Positions 36,060-46,340 of a stretch of 64,000 nt of DNA are shown here, one piece after another. Below the pieces are notes generated by a model. It saw nothing but the letters and a program-made list of their open reading frames with translations, was not told the origin of the DNA and ran no database searches. Within the stretch, counting starts at the first letter, position 1; each line of letters starts with the position of its first letter. The stretch is from Solen grandis (taxonomy: Eukaryota > Mollusca > Bivalvia > Adapedonta > Solenidae): assembly GCA_021229015.1 (NCBI GenBank), contig CM037781.1:63998581-64062580 (forward strand), given 5' to 3'. A program made the position numbers and the translations under genes.

Positions 36060-36190
36060 AGATATCGTTATTGAACACTTCAGTATGAAATAACCTCTAT
36101 AATTATGAGCGGGGAAAGACCACAAGTGTTTATAGGAACCCGGGAAGAAATAGATACTTACGTAAAACTGGCTAGAAAGCTTTCTCATAT
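36060..36190 (-). repeat. SINE family 1, degenerate fragment
   Basis: GGAAAGACCACAAGTG, GGAACCCGGGAAGAA and CTGGCTAGAAAGCTTTCTCA follow the family body in order, with many changes. Confidence 0.45.
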
Positions 36191-36202
36191 ATAAGTGGAT
36201 CT

Positions 36203-36320
36203 TGTTTGTTTGATTTAGCGTCCCACTAACAGTATTTCAGTCGTTTGGAGACTGTGTCTACTTGAGACCACTCTGCAGTATACCGCCAAAGGCAAATGCC
36301 ATGATATGGCATCCAACTAT
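36203..36320 (-). repeat. SINE family 2, degenerate fragment
   Basis: TTTAGCGTCCCACTAACAGT, TATTTCAGTCGTTTGGAGAC and CTACTTGAGAC follow the 3' half of the family on the minus strand. Confidence 0.5.
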
Positions 36321-36639
36321 ATTGCCATGCCAACGGGTTAACAATTCTTGGATTTAGTCACAGGGGCTCGAAGTTGCATGCGGCTTAGTGGTAACATTAA
36401 AAAAAAGGAAGGGAGGACATTTTTTGAGACCAAATTTGGAGAAAAAAAACGTGTTTATAACGAAATTTAGCATTGGAAATGTATCAGGCTGTATTATAAA
36501 TTGCATTAACTAAGAAAATCCTTAACATATTTGGGGTAGTTTTTTTCTGTTATAACGATAACTTCGTGAATTTATTGTAACCAGCTGAGCATGACAACAT
36601 CTGGGGAAGACTATTTCCGGTTTCTTTCGCAGTGAATAA

Positions 36640-36703
36640 TAAACCAATTTTTATTGGTCAATCAAAATTTAATTGAAACTTGACATTTCCCGCGAAAACT
36701 TCA
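36640..36703 (+). promoter_or_regulatory. CCAAT pair and palindromic E2F-like site
   Basis: CCAAT (36644-36648) and its inverse ATTGG (36653-36657) are followed by TTTCCCGCGAAA (36686-36697), a perfect two-sided match to the E2F consensus TTTSSCGC. The E2F-like site ends 6 bases before the ATG at 36704. The combination is typical of promoters of S-phase genes. Function here is inference. Confidence 0.45.
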
Positions 36704-36817
36704 ATGAGTGGCGGAGGTCCAGAAGAGGACATTGCGATAGACGATGGGCACAATGCAATCATTGTCGGACAAGCAGGTACAGGGAAGTCATACCTGCTTA
36801 CACAATATTCAATTTAA
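36704..36817 (+). CDS. Short P-loop NTPase fragment, PIF1-helicase-like
   Basis: A 37-codon frame reads MSGGGPEEDIAIDDGH, then NAIIVGQAGTGKSYLLTQ, then a stop at 36815. GQAGTGKS is a full Walker A motif (GxxxxGKS). The hydrophobic strand before it and the SYLL after it are what PIF1-family DNA helicases show; these use ATP to unwind DNA during replication and repair. Nothing else of a helicase is present: no Walker B, no later motifs, and no donor between the motif and the stop. The start is chosen because the ATG directly follows a promoter-like block. It may be the first exon of a lost gene, a captured fragment in a transposon, or a small standalone peptide. Other P-loop families cannot be excluded from 37 residues. 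Confidence 0.45.
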   Translation: MSGGGPEEDIAIDDGHNAIIVGQAGTGKSYLLTQYSI

Positions 36818-37081
36818 ATATATTACCTAATGAGCGCTTACCTTTATTCACTGCAAAAGAAACGGGAGGTAGCCAGTTCAGACTGTTGTCAAGCTCGATT
36901 GGGACATTAAAACACATGTCAGTCATTTATAAAAACAACATAGTAAACGGCTGGATTCTATATATCTATTAAAATTAACCATATGATCTTTCTTTTTTTT
37001 CAGTCAGTGTCCTCCCTTCCTTTTTTTAAATATTACCATTAGGTACGAAATGATTCACCCTATGCAACTTTGAGCCTCTGT

Positions 37082-38639
37082 TGAGTTAGAGCTGAAACAA
37101 GTACCCGGGCTCTAGCGACTCGAGAAGAAAATTACTGGTACCCGGATACGAATTATTACCCGATACCCGACGTCGACATTTTCTATTATGATACTCTATG
37201 TACTTCTTTACTTTATGAAATATTATGGATACGTCAATATCCTATACGTAATAATTTCTACACTCTGTCAAGAAATTATGTTCACATGATACAAAATGGA
37301 CGAGTATTTTGCGAGTACAAAGTCAGCATTGTATTAAAATGTGTTAATTTTTAACAGGTGGTAAAGTGTTCCTTATGCAATGTCTACATCTGTGCGGGTA
37401 CCAGTGGGTAATATAATAACGGGTACCGGGCTAAAAGAACTGGAATCGTTTAAGCCCTACCCGGAACTACGAGTACCGTGTTACACCGTATATATATTTG
37501 AAAGCCATACAAAGGGCTTACCAGTCCACCTAAAAAACAGCGCTGCCTCAATGCGATACCATATCTAGTTACGCCTGTACATTAGTGTAACTCCGGGTCA
37601 ATCCCTTCTGGTACTGCTCTGTATATAGTCCGAGCTACCAGTACCAATTTTTACGAAGATGTAGCAGTCGGGGAATAACGTTATAACCCCTCGACAACTA
37701 GGGACTGTAAAAATATTGATGACATCGAGCCACAAAGATGATGAATTGCTCTCAAAGTAGCCTGGATTACCTGCCCCTGTCACTATGTTATAGGTACTAT
37801 TACATAGGATAGTACGCCGGGAACCAGACTATTCTCAAAGTACGTGTTGAATAATCTCCGTTGAAGTTTTCTGTGTAACATGACTTCTTTGCACCGAGAT
37901 TGACTGTTTTTCAAAGCACGTATTTTTGTTCAAAGTATGCTGTAAGCTATTCCCTCCCTTGCTATGGTCGGTAAGAACAAACAGCCGCTACTTACACCAT
38001 GATCTATGTGTTTATGATTTAAATTTTACATTCTATATTTCACTATTTGGCGTAAGACAGGAAATAAATCTTAGTTAAGTATTTACGGTACTTAATGTCT
38101 TACTACGAACATCTGTTGACAGAGCAAGTTTATAGTCTACGTCTGACATAAATTAGTAATCCAACCGAGACGTTTGTAACGTTGCATCAACGCTACGTCA
38201 AGCACCGTTCCTACTGCAAGAGAAATAGATTTCTGTTGTTAATTTGTAATAGGAGGGAATTTAAATTAGAGGAATTACTGCTTCCATTACCGTTTTATTG
38301 CTTTAAGAAGCAAGAGTCATGCTTGTAATTTCCATTTAAAGCCAATTAGTGAAATATTTGACTGCGACAAAAGTGTTAGTGTTACCAGGAATTCTATATT
38401 CATATATATATGTGTATATGAATTCCTGGTGTTACATAGTCTTAAAAATGTAACAAAAATGTTTACTTCATTCCAAGAGTTAATAAATGAAATTTTATAC
38501 TCTTGATTAAAATGTACCAAATTATATTAAGTAGGGTAAAACAGTAGCGAAAGAAAAAACGAAATTGTTTATAATTATAGATATTTTTAATACGACCCAT
38601 TATTTTTTCACAAAACTCAAAAAAGGGCAGATTGGTTCG
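37082..38639. other. Stretch without recognised gene
   Basis: A cluster of GGTACC/TACCCG motifs lies at 37095-37645. A short palindrome with ACCAGGAATTC arms lies near 38380-38425. Open frames here have no domain or splice support. Confidence 0.4.
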
Positions 38640-38774
38640 TAAATAATGAGCATTACTATTACTACTTCTGCTTCTGTTACTACTACTCGTACTACTGATA
38701 CTTTTATATTTTCTTTGCCCTCTGCGTTCTGTTACTATGCTACTCATATCACTACCACTACCACAATAACAACA

Positions 38775-38806
<32 letters not shown>

Positions 38807-39110
38807 TCAACTACTACTACTACCACGATTGATATTGCCATTACTAGTCCTAATACTACTTTTCCAAAGACGACTAGTACTGCTACTACTTTTTACGACT
38901 ACTACTACTGTCGTACTACTTTTACTATATTGCTACTGCTGTTTTTTCTACTACTGCTAGTACTGCTGCTACTTTTACGACAACTACTCCTGTCATTATC
39001 ACTACTTTTACAATATTGCTATTGCCATTTCTACTAAAACCACTACTGCTACTACTACCATTTCAACAACAACAACTGCTACTTCTACATCGGTCAACTA
39101 CATGAGGCAA
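38640..39110. repeat. Degenerate trinucleotide tract (TAC/CAA/TTC)
   Basis: Long runs of ACT, TAC and CAA triplets, with a pure (CAA)n core near 38773-38805. Frames on both strands read poly-Leu or poly-Thr/Gln and are artefacts of the repeat. Confidence 0.85.
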
Positions 39111-39317
39111 AAGGAATTTAGGACATGTGAACAGCGCCACTGTGAGCGTAAACCACGCCCCCTGGCGGAACATATTAAACAGCACACAATGACCGCCCTC
39201 TCGTCTAAATTAATTGTTTCATAATTAGCACGGGGAAGGGAGAGAAGAAGAAAATACCGTCCTTGACATTGTTAAATGCTCTTTGCGTCAGCTAAATAAA
39301 GAAACAATGTGGGGCGG

Positions 39318-39327
39318 CTATATAAAT
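39318..39327 (+). promoter_or_regulatory. TATA box of gene A
   Basis: CTATATAAAT lies 87 bases before the start codon at 39414 and follows a GGGGCGG box. A start site near 39345-39350 is expected from the usual 25-30 bp spacing, giving a 5' UTR of about 65-70 bases. Confidence 0.7.
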
Positions 39328-39413
39328 GTTTTTCCCGGAGGAAGACGACCATAGTTGGCTGCAGCCACCACTTTCAACTGGTTTCGCATGCTAATTCATC
39401 CTCTGCAGACGAC

Positions 39414-42400
39414 ATGAGGGCTATTTGGCTCGTAGCAGCTCTTGTCGTCCAATATGCACGTGAAAGCACGGCATTCTGGGGATACGCAGACTACAGGCAG
39501 AATTACCATGGTAACGCATTTAATTATAGTTGAATTTTAATTATTTTCTAATTTTTTGTATTTTTTTAAAGAAAAAAATGAATTATACTCGATTTTATAT
39601 GCCATAACAATATATTGTATTTTGCATTGTAAACATAACGAAATTGTATTGCCCGATATATATATCTTCTATCATTAAAAATGGATTTTAATGAAACTAA
39701 ATCAATATCAGACTAGTTATATATATACAACAAAACACTAAAATTACTCATAAAAACACACACACAACAACAACAAATTGTTTTTTTGTTTTTTTTCCAA
39801 ATTACAATAACAATAAAGTATGACCAAAAATGCTGCATGATATAAGGTTTCCATAGTTTATAAATCAGGGGGCGAGGAAGACATTAAGACAATATGCCTT
39901 TGTAGAAATTTTAGGTTACAAGGTTATTTTGCGCCCAAACTATGGAAAGAATTCTAAGAATATCGTATTGATGTCAATTCAATTTATGCAAAATTCTCAT
40001 GTATTTTACAAAGTAATATTTCAACTTTTTTATTTTCTCTGTTTTAAGTTTTCAACACACAAGTTCAGTTAAAGCTTGGTGTAAATCAAAGTGGAGGCGA
40101 CACACACTTATTTATGTAAATCAAAGTACGTCTAAACAACACATTAAAAATGTGCGTATATTATTTACAAATATGGTGACCGTTCACGGTGGCATTCACA
40201 CAACATATTTTATTTTTAAATATATTATATTATGTTCTTGGAAGAATAAAACAGTTTTGTTTAGATTAGCTTATCAAAAAGAAAGAAAGAAAGAAAGAAA
40301 GAAAAAAAAAGCAACAACAAAAAGACACAAAACAAAACAAAACAACAACAACAACAAAAAAAAAAAAACAACAACAAAAAAAAAAAAACAAACTTAAAAG
40401 ACGAAAAGCGCACAGAATTTATTTCGACACATAGTCCATTTTTTTAAAGGACGGACAACCAAATTCTCTTGATTACAATCATAACAATCATATTATTATT
40501 ATTATATTTTCATTATTATTATTAATTAACCTAAGCTCGATTTTGTTATGGTAACCAATGATCTTTTTATCATCCTTTTTTTAACGAACAGAGTATCATA
40601 CAAGGCTGACTAACAAATAAGACTAATTATAATGTAAAATTGCAGCGAAATAATGGAAAACCCCCGTAAAAAAACTTACCAATTGTTATTTTTCAGTTCC
40701 CTACCGAAGTTTGCCCTCCGTCTATCCGTCCGTCTGTCTGTCCGCTCTCACTCAAGTGATGCTCCGGGGTGAGGAAATTGGGTTAGGGTTAGTTTTATGG
40801 GGTTTCGGGAGTACAATTGGCACTTGTGGGCTGATTTGTTGCTTGTGGGGTGCAAATTACGGGGTGCAAAAGGGCCAAAGATCAAAGGAAAAATCCCACA
40901 ACGTCACTTCAGTGAGAACGCGTCCGTCCGTCCGTACCTCTGTCCGTCCGGATATCCGGAAATCTGGATCCCGCGATAACTTAAAAACCGTTTAAGATAA
41001 TGTTATGTAATTGGTATATGAATAGATGGCAATATGGAGATTCTGCACGTCACTTTTTTTTCGGACCTAATTCTGGTTGCTATCGTAACGAAAAAGTTAT
41101 GCACCTCACCGGTAGGGGACTCATGTGTTGCGAGCAACACCAGTTCATCAATTAATTAATTTATTTGTTTATTCGAATTTCATTTTTTGCATTGAAATGT
41201 TAGTATTAGCATTAATTGTGAAAATAAATTGACGGTCAAATTTTAAGCAAATTTTGGTGAAAGCATAGAACAATTCAATTTTGAAGATGTTGTCTGAAAT
41301 TCAGGTAGAAAAATACAGACATTTTCTTTTTTTTTTATCAAAGTTTACATCTTACAATTTTTTCCCATCTTTCGACTCTGAATTAGAATCTCTTTATAAA
41401 TAAACCATTTGTAAATCACGAAAACATGGACCTATACGTTGCTTAAAAAGGAAGCATGGAAATGAAAATAAGTTCGGTTCAACAAATCTTCCAAAAAAAA
41501 AAAAAAACACAGGACAAATCAATTTGTAAGAGGTTTGAAATTCAGATATTGGTGTAGATACAAACATTTCTTATTTTCAGACAATATTCAGATTGTTTAT
41601 GTTTATCCGCCCTTCAGGTCCGTACTTGAATATCTATAAAATCCAGTTCTAAATAATGAACCTATATACGTGTTTATATTTCACAAGATTCTTACAATCA
41701 ATACGCAATATTTATCATTTGTTTTTGAGGTTGTATCATTATATACGTATTTTTATGCGGGGAATTATGAGAGGAACAAGTGTTATCTCATGTTATATAA
41801 ATATCAAGCTTCTATTACATTCATTAACTTATTTGCAAGTATTGAAATGCCAACAATTTAACATACACATTAAATAAATAAATAAATAAATAAATAAATG
41901 AATAAATGAATAAATGAATAAATGAATAAATAAATTCGTGATAATAAAAAAAGTTTCGTCTCAATTCCAAATTACTGGAAAGTGAGTCTTGTTTTTAACC
42001 GCAATGTTTTCACTTACTAGTTTGTCTTGAGTAAATACGCGTTTCCTTGCGTTATTATGAATTTATCAGCGTAAGACGCATTTCTTTAGTGTACTTGCGA
42101 CTTCACAAAAGTGATTTACTTTTTATTGAACCCATTAGGCTCCCGGACAATAGAAGGACACTCAATCTTTCTACGTCAGAACGAGTAAAGACGGAGCTGT
42201 TCCGCTTCACGAAACACGTGATGGTCTGATATGGACATCATAAAGGCCGTAAATCAAACTTACAGTTATCGTAAATAGTCGCATCGCCTGTACGTTTCAC
42301 GGCGGCCTAATCTTCACAAATTGACATGACACGAGTGATAATGTCCCCTCTCTCGTATCAATTGTGCGCATAGTTCGCCTGAGAAATATGGTCATACTTA

Positions 42401-44243
42401 TTTTTTTCCAGATAAAGAAAAATACGTATTAGTTATCGTTTATATTTTAAATTTTATGGAATTTATCGTAAGCGACGCGAAGTGGAGCGCTGCGATAAAA
42501 CCATAAAATTTAAAATATAAACGATAACATATTTACAGTTTGTCACGTACACCATACAGCTTTGCCTTTGACCTCGCTTTATGGAATCACCTCTCGTTTG
42601 ACTGTCAGCACACGTGATGCCTTAAGTACGGTTCAGAGTCAACATTACCGGGTACATTTATATTTTTAGCTAACAAAAAATTCATCATTCATCGTTGCAA
42701 AAAGCTCCGCCCATATTGGTCTTCAGTCACGTAGGCACCATATTTTCTCCATATCTAGATTATGCCATATATTTTTCGAATATTGAACGAAATACAAGCA
42801 TTTCAAGTAGGACAAACTGTAATTAATTGAGCAATTGTGAAATAAAGTTGAACCTGTATTAGCGGCCATCTATATCATGCGGTCAACCTGTATTTAGCGG
42901 CCAGTTAAATTATCACCAAACTAGTATTTTATTTAATGTTTAACCTTTCATTTAGCGAACATCTCTGTTAAGCGGTCACTTTATCTTGTTCCCTTGACTG
43001 ACCGCTTAAAGCAGGTTTAACTGTACCAATATGTTGTTCTAAGGCATTCATTTTGAATCTTACAACGTACTGTCAACAAATTCATGTGACGTATTGTCAT
43101 CGAATACTTGTGACGTATTGTCAACAAATAGATGTGTTTACAGAGATTATGACGCATTGCGAGCGGGAAGGAGGGGAATGTATTGACGTCGATTTCAACG
43201 GTCCTACCGACCCCCCTCCGACCCCAACACCAGCCCCGCCGCCACCTCCACAGCCGATCTTTATTCCAATTTTCTGGCCGACAACACGACAGCCTTTCCT
43301 TCCAACGCTTGCGCCAAGGCCAGCAACACGTGCTCCAATACCAACCACACGTGCACCTAGACCGACGACACTCGCACCTGTTCCAACGACGAGAGCACCG
43401 CCGGCAACACCGCGGCCGACTACAGAGGCCCCACAAATACCCGTGAAGGTACGACACAGAGTTCCTTGTAGTGGCAGCAGCAAATCCATGGATTATAGCA
43501 GAAGTAGTGATTTAATTTATTTTAAAGTTGCTGTTGTTGAGATGTGACGGAGTTGATAGAGGTAGATGTAAATGAAGTAGTAGGGGTAGATATTATTGTC
43601 AGTAGAAATAGTATTAATAGCAGCAGCGACATCAGTAGCAGCAATTACGTCATCACCATCATTGTCGTCATTAGCAACAGAACTCTCAATAGTAGTAGTA
43701 GTAGTTAAAAATGAGGAAGATATACATGATGGGTGTAGTATCAGAAATGGTAAAAGTTAAAGTTGCAGCAGTTAAAAAAATTGATTGTTCTGCTCTTAAA
43801 TCCTTTGAAATTCCAGTAGAGGCTTGCATTTGGTAGTTGCAGAAGCATTCATTACTTACTGCTTGAAAAATTACAACACAAAAATCAAGTGTAAATTTAA
43901 CCAAATTTTCAAACAAATTCTTGGTTCAAATGTCATTATGTTACGATGTGAAGTCACAATAGGTATATTTCTTTCAGAAAACCTGTGTTTTTCTTTGTTT
44001 GGATTTTCCTCATTTCATGTTTTATATAAATAATACTTCGACTTCCAGAGAAAGGGAGGAAGGGTAGGAAAACGAAAACGTGTAATGGAACGTGAACCTC
44101 TGGAGAGGAAACGTAGGGCCCTCTTCGGAGCCCCCGACGCCTTCGAGTATCTGTACAGCGAGTGTACCGGCGGATGGGAGTTTGACCTGGGCTGTGGAGT
44201 CCGGGGAAACGTCTGCTGCTACTCTTCCTCGACCTCTTATTAA
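39414..44243 (+). CDS. Gene A: secreted six-cysteine, Pro/Thr-rich protein
   Basis: Coding exons are 39414-39510, 43144-43448 and 44049-44243 (intron phases 1 and 0, all GT-AG), giving 198 residues. Residues 1-20 are a signal peptide ending near ARESTA. Exon 2 gives C38-x6-C45 (GG before the second Cys), then a Pro/Thr-rich stretch (about 53-133) with repeats of the APxPTTRAP kind, probably O-glycosylated. Exon 3 begins with basic sites KRKR (142-145) and RKRR (154-157), then C173-x9-C183-x6-C190-C191 and a Ser-rich tail. The start at 39414 is chosen because an in-frame ATG at 39309 lies upstream of the TATA box. Segment spacings x6, x9 and x6-CC equal those of beta-defensins, with about 127 residues in place of the usual short C2-C3 loop. 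The C-terminal part is not cationic, so antimicrobial action is not implied. A shell-matrix, mucus or immune role is possible; the family is not recognised. No transcript evidence. Confidence 0.75.
40690..41130 (+). repeat. GTCCGTC-leader repeat
   Basis: CCGTCTATCCGTCCGTCTGTCTGTCC and a second CGTCCGTCCGTCCG tract near 40921 are followed by GATAACTTAAAAACCG and GGTTGCTATCGTAACGAAAA. The right side ends with GGGGACTCATGTGTTGCGAG. This is the same plan as the other array-type repeats. The 94-codon frame across it is an artefact. Confidence 0.5.
41872..41935. repeat. (AATA)n/(AATG)n microsatellite
   Basis: AAATAAATAAATAAATAAAT passes into (GAATAAAT)n without interruption. Confidence 0.9.
42432..42822. 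mobile_element. Foldback element, copy 1
   Basis: GTTATCGTTTATATTTTAAA plus ATTTTATGG (42432-42459) is a perfect 28-bp inverse of 42501-42528. A further 7-bp pair (TTTATCG/CGATAAA) closes the stem. The following segment is bounded by TTACAGTTTGTC near 42533 and its inverse GACAAACTGTAA near 42810. A second copy lies at 45690-46340. Confidence 0.65.
42844..43022. mobile_element. Tigger-like MITE, GCGGTCA family, copy 1
   Basis: The ends AAGTTGAACCTGTATTAGCG and, from the right, CAGTTAAACCTGCTTTAAGC are inverted, with TA after the right end. It shares AACCTGTATTTAGCGGCCAG and CTTGTTCCCTTGACTGA with 55243-55422. It sits 121 bp upstream of exon 2 of gene A. Confidence 0.65.
43067..43138 (+). repeat. 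Three 24-bp tandem units before exon 2
   Basis: CGTA(C/T)TGTCAACAAAT..GTGA is repeated three times, ending 5 bases before the acceptor TTTACAG|AG. The units are open in the same frame as exon 2. No upstream acceptor of suitable phase was found, so I treat them as intronic. Confidence 0.75.
43550..43710. repeat. Imperfect GTA/GCA trinucleotide tract in intron 2
   Basis: Interrupted (GTA)n and (GCA)n triplets, closing with GTAGTAGTAGTAG near 43694. No coding value seen. Confidence 0.7.
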
Positions 44244-44492
44244 AGGTAAAATTTGTACGGATATAAAAATTTCTTTTCTTTTGCGAAGACATTGAGTTTT
44301 AACAGAAATGTTTTTAATGGCAAATTTGTGGGTATTTATTCAATATTCTTTAGAATATTTGTGATTTTTTTTACTCCCGCGAAATGATTTTGCTTACAGC
44401 GAGTTAAAGAACTATTTTTTTCATTGAAATATATTATGAAACCTGATAGCTGTATCTCGGATTATTACTTACGTATTTTTTTCATACCTCAG

Positions 44493-44690
44493 CGTTATGT
44501 CCTGACCACATGCAGGGAATCAACGAGTCTGATCACCATGACAACAGCCATTTGACGCCACGCCACCGTCCATACAACGTAAACATGTACCTCCCGGAGC
44601 CTCCGCGATGCGAAGTAGTCCATGCTCTCTCTTAGTGTGTGTAGATAGTCTATCGTCATGTAATAAAGATAACCTTGTCCTTGTTGTTTT
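44493..44690 (+). other. 3' UTR exon and poly(A) signal of gene A
   Basis: The stop at 44241-44243 is followed by AG|GTAAAATTTG (donor at 44246). The acceptor CATACCTCAG|CG opens the last exon at 44493. AATAAA lies at 44662-44667 and a GTTGTTTTATTTTTT stretch follows, as expected for cleavage near 44685. The last junction is only 2 bases after the stop, so decay by the usual 50-base rule is not expected. Confidence 0.6.
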
Positions 44691-44819
44691 ATTTTTTCAT
44701 TGAAAGTCATTTCTTTTTATCGTATACATATATATACATGTACTCATTTTATTTCTGAGTTAGCTGGCTATTATTGCCGAACGATGACCGCTATAAGTTA
44801 TTCATTAAAATATTACAGA

Positions 44820-45126
44820 CCGTCCCCAGTGGCCGAGTGGTTAGAACGTCCGCCTCGGGAGCGGGAGGTCGTGCGTTCGATCCCCGACCGCGATATACCA
44901 AAGTCGTAAAAAGTGGTACTGTTATAGCTCCCTTGCTTGGCGCTCAGCAAATAAGGGTAGTTGCAGGACTGGTTGGCCCGGTGTCAGGATAAAGTGACTG
45001 GGTATGGTATCATGCCACATGCTTACGGCTTGATACTGCAGTGTGGCAGCACTATATCTGTCTCAAGTAGACATCGTCTCCAAATGACTTAAATACTGTC
45101 ACTGAGACGTTAACCCAAACAAACAA
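44820..45126 (+). repeat. SINE family 2, full-length reference copy
   Basis: The tRNA-like head has A box TGGCCGAGTGGTT, a CCGC-CTCGGGA-GCGG anticodon arm (CGG, proline-like) and B box GTTCGATCC. The body is TAGCTCCCTTGCTTGGCGCT through TCCAAATGACTT and the tail is (CAAA)n. The flanks AAATATTACAGA (44808-44819) and AAATTTTACAGA (45127-45138) are a 12-bp target duplication with one change. It lies about 135 bp past the gene A poly(A) site. Confidence 0.88.
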
Positions 45127-45689
45127 ACAAAATTTTACAGATAAAAGTATCAGGTACTATCTTGTAAGGAGAATATTTGGCCAGGTTAAATACATGTATT
45201 TACAATTTTATAATATTACAATTTGCAATGGAACACGATACAGAAGAGTGATCACGAAACGGGACCCATTTTCATGTCGTGATAGGATATCCAATTTCAA
45301 TATCCTCTGACGGGCAAGCTTTACGTGCACCTGTTTGTTCTTACAATTGTTATACAATAGATAAACATGTTTGCATGACAAGATCCTGTTTAAGCGTGTG
45401 ACATTTGTTTTTACAAAGCTTGCATGAATAAAATGCACAACAATATTCTTTTCATTATTTATTTATCATTTTATTAGTCACAGCACACAACGAACGCGTA
45501 ATGCATTAGCAGAAGAAATCATCAATGAAGCGAAATACTATGAAATGAAATTGTGTGACGTAAGCATCGAAAATTCACTTAACATGAAATGTAGTTGTTC
45601 ACGCACATCTGGCATGATATATGCAATTGATTAATCTAATGGGAATATGGCAAATACAATTATGTTGTTCGGCCCTTACATTTAGTATT

Positions 45690-46340
45690 AGTTATCGCTT
45701 ATATTTTGAATTTAATGGAAGTTATCGCAAGCCACGCGACGCGGAGCGCTGCGATAAATCCATAAAAGTTAAAATATAAACGATAAGATATTTACAGTTT
45801 AGTCACGTACGCCATACAGCTTTGCTTTTGACCTCGCATCAGCACACGTGACGCTTTAAGTACGGTTCAGAGTCAATGTTGGTGGGTACATTTATATTTA
45901 GCACATAGCATTTTCCTCTCGTCCAATCAGATGCCAGTATTTGTTCATAGTCACCGTGGACTATAACGCGTAGTCCACACTTCTGTAAAAAATCAATAAG
46001 TGTGGACTATGCAACCACATAACTCACACTTTTTTGTGACGTTTTGTCGCTAGTGGAGGAAAATACCATATGCTAAATAGGTATATCGCTCCGCCCTCGT
46101 GACTACATCGTGTAGTTAAAGGCAACTATGAACTAACCTATACTTTTAGCTAACAAAGCATGACGTATCATCGCTGCCGCATTAAGCTCCGCCCATATTT
46201 GTCTTTGGTCACGTAGACACCGTAATTATTTTCTCCATATCAAAATATCACGGTTCATTTTATGCAATATATTTTACGAATTTTGAACGAAATACAAGCA
46301 CTTCATTGGACGATCAAGTAGAACAAACGGTAAGATGATA
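45690..46340. mobile_element. Foldback element, copy 2, with nested MITE
   Basis: GTTATCGCTTATATTTTGAA at 45690 pairs imperfectly with 45760-45787. The rest follows copy 1 (CATACAGCTTTGC, AGCTCCGCCCATAT, CACGTAGACACCG, ACGAAATACAAGCA), but is interrupted by the 177-bp MITE at 45899-46075. Confidence 0.6.
45899..46075. mobile_element. TAGCACAT-ended MITE, copy 1
   Basis: The ends TAGCACATAGCATTTTCCTC and GAGGAAAATACCATATGCTA are inverted with few mismatches. A central palindrome (AGTCCACACTT against AAGTGTGGACT) makes a second hairpin. A copy in the opposite orientation lies at 58595-58769. Confidence 0.75.

Larger units (their letters stand above)
36361..37080. mobile_element. Inverted-repeat element carrying a P-loop exon
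   Basis: Outer inverted ends are CAGGGGCTCGAAGTTGCAT (36361-36379) and, from the right, CAGAGGCTCAAAGTTGCAT (37062-37080). Inner inverted ends lie at 36386-36419 and 37008-37041 and share GGAAGGGAGGACA. The 720-bp interior contains a CCAAT/E2F promoter-like block and a short P-loop frame. I infer a non-autonomous DNA transposon that either captured part of a host gene or kept a fragment of its own. Confidence 0.6.
39511..43143 (+). other. Intron 1 of gene A and its repeats
   Basis: It holds (GAAA)n and A-rich tracts (40278-40395), a GTCCGTC-leader repeat (40690-41130), an (AATA/AATG)n tract (41872-41935), a foldback element (42432-42822) and a Tigger-like MITE (42844-43022). It closes with a 24-bp triple repeat just before the acceptor. 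I found no extra coding exon with compatible phase. Confidence 0.6.

Noticed and set aside
36785..36972. 99-codon frame at 36673-36972 as the product of the P-loop region
   Set aside because: It is in a different frame from the Walker A motif and shows no motif of its own.
38463..38960. Poly-Leu and poly-Ser/Thr frames of 104-115 codons on both strands
   Set aside because: They are produced by the trinucleotide tract and have no start context.
39309..39413. Upstream in-frame ATG of gene A as the start
   Set aside because: It lies before the TATA box at 39318-39327 and would add 35 residues in front of a clear signal peptide.
42138..42185. Extra exon of gene A after TTGAACCCATTAG
   Set aside because: The segment up to the GAGTAAAG donor is 46 nt, which would shift the frame between exons 1 and 2.
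43017..43489. Minus-strand frames of 122-146 codons (Cys/Arg- or Gly/Val-rich) and an 87-codon plus frame opposite gene A exon 2
   Set aside because: They are shadows of the Pro/Thr-rich coding exon in other frames. The sense frame fits the splice sites and the rest of the gene.
44820..45126. A real tRNA-Pro gene in the SINE head
   Set aside because: A and B boxes and an anticodon arm are visible, but the sequence continues into a SINE body with a (CAAA)n tail and a target duplication.
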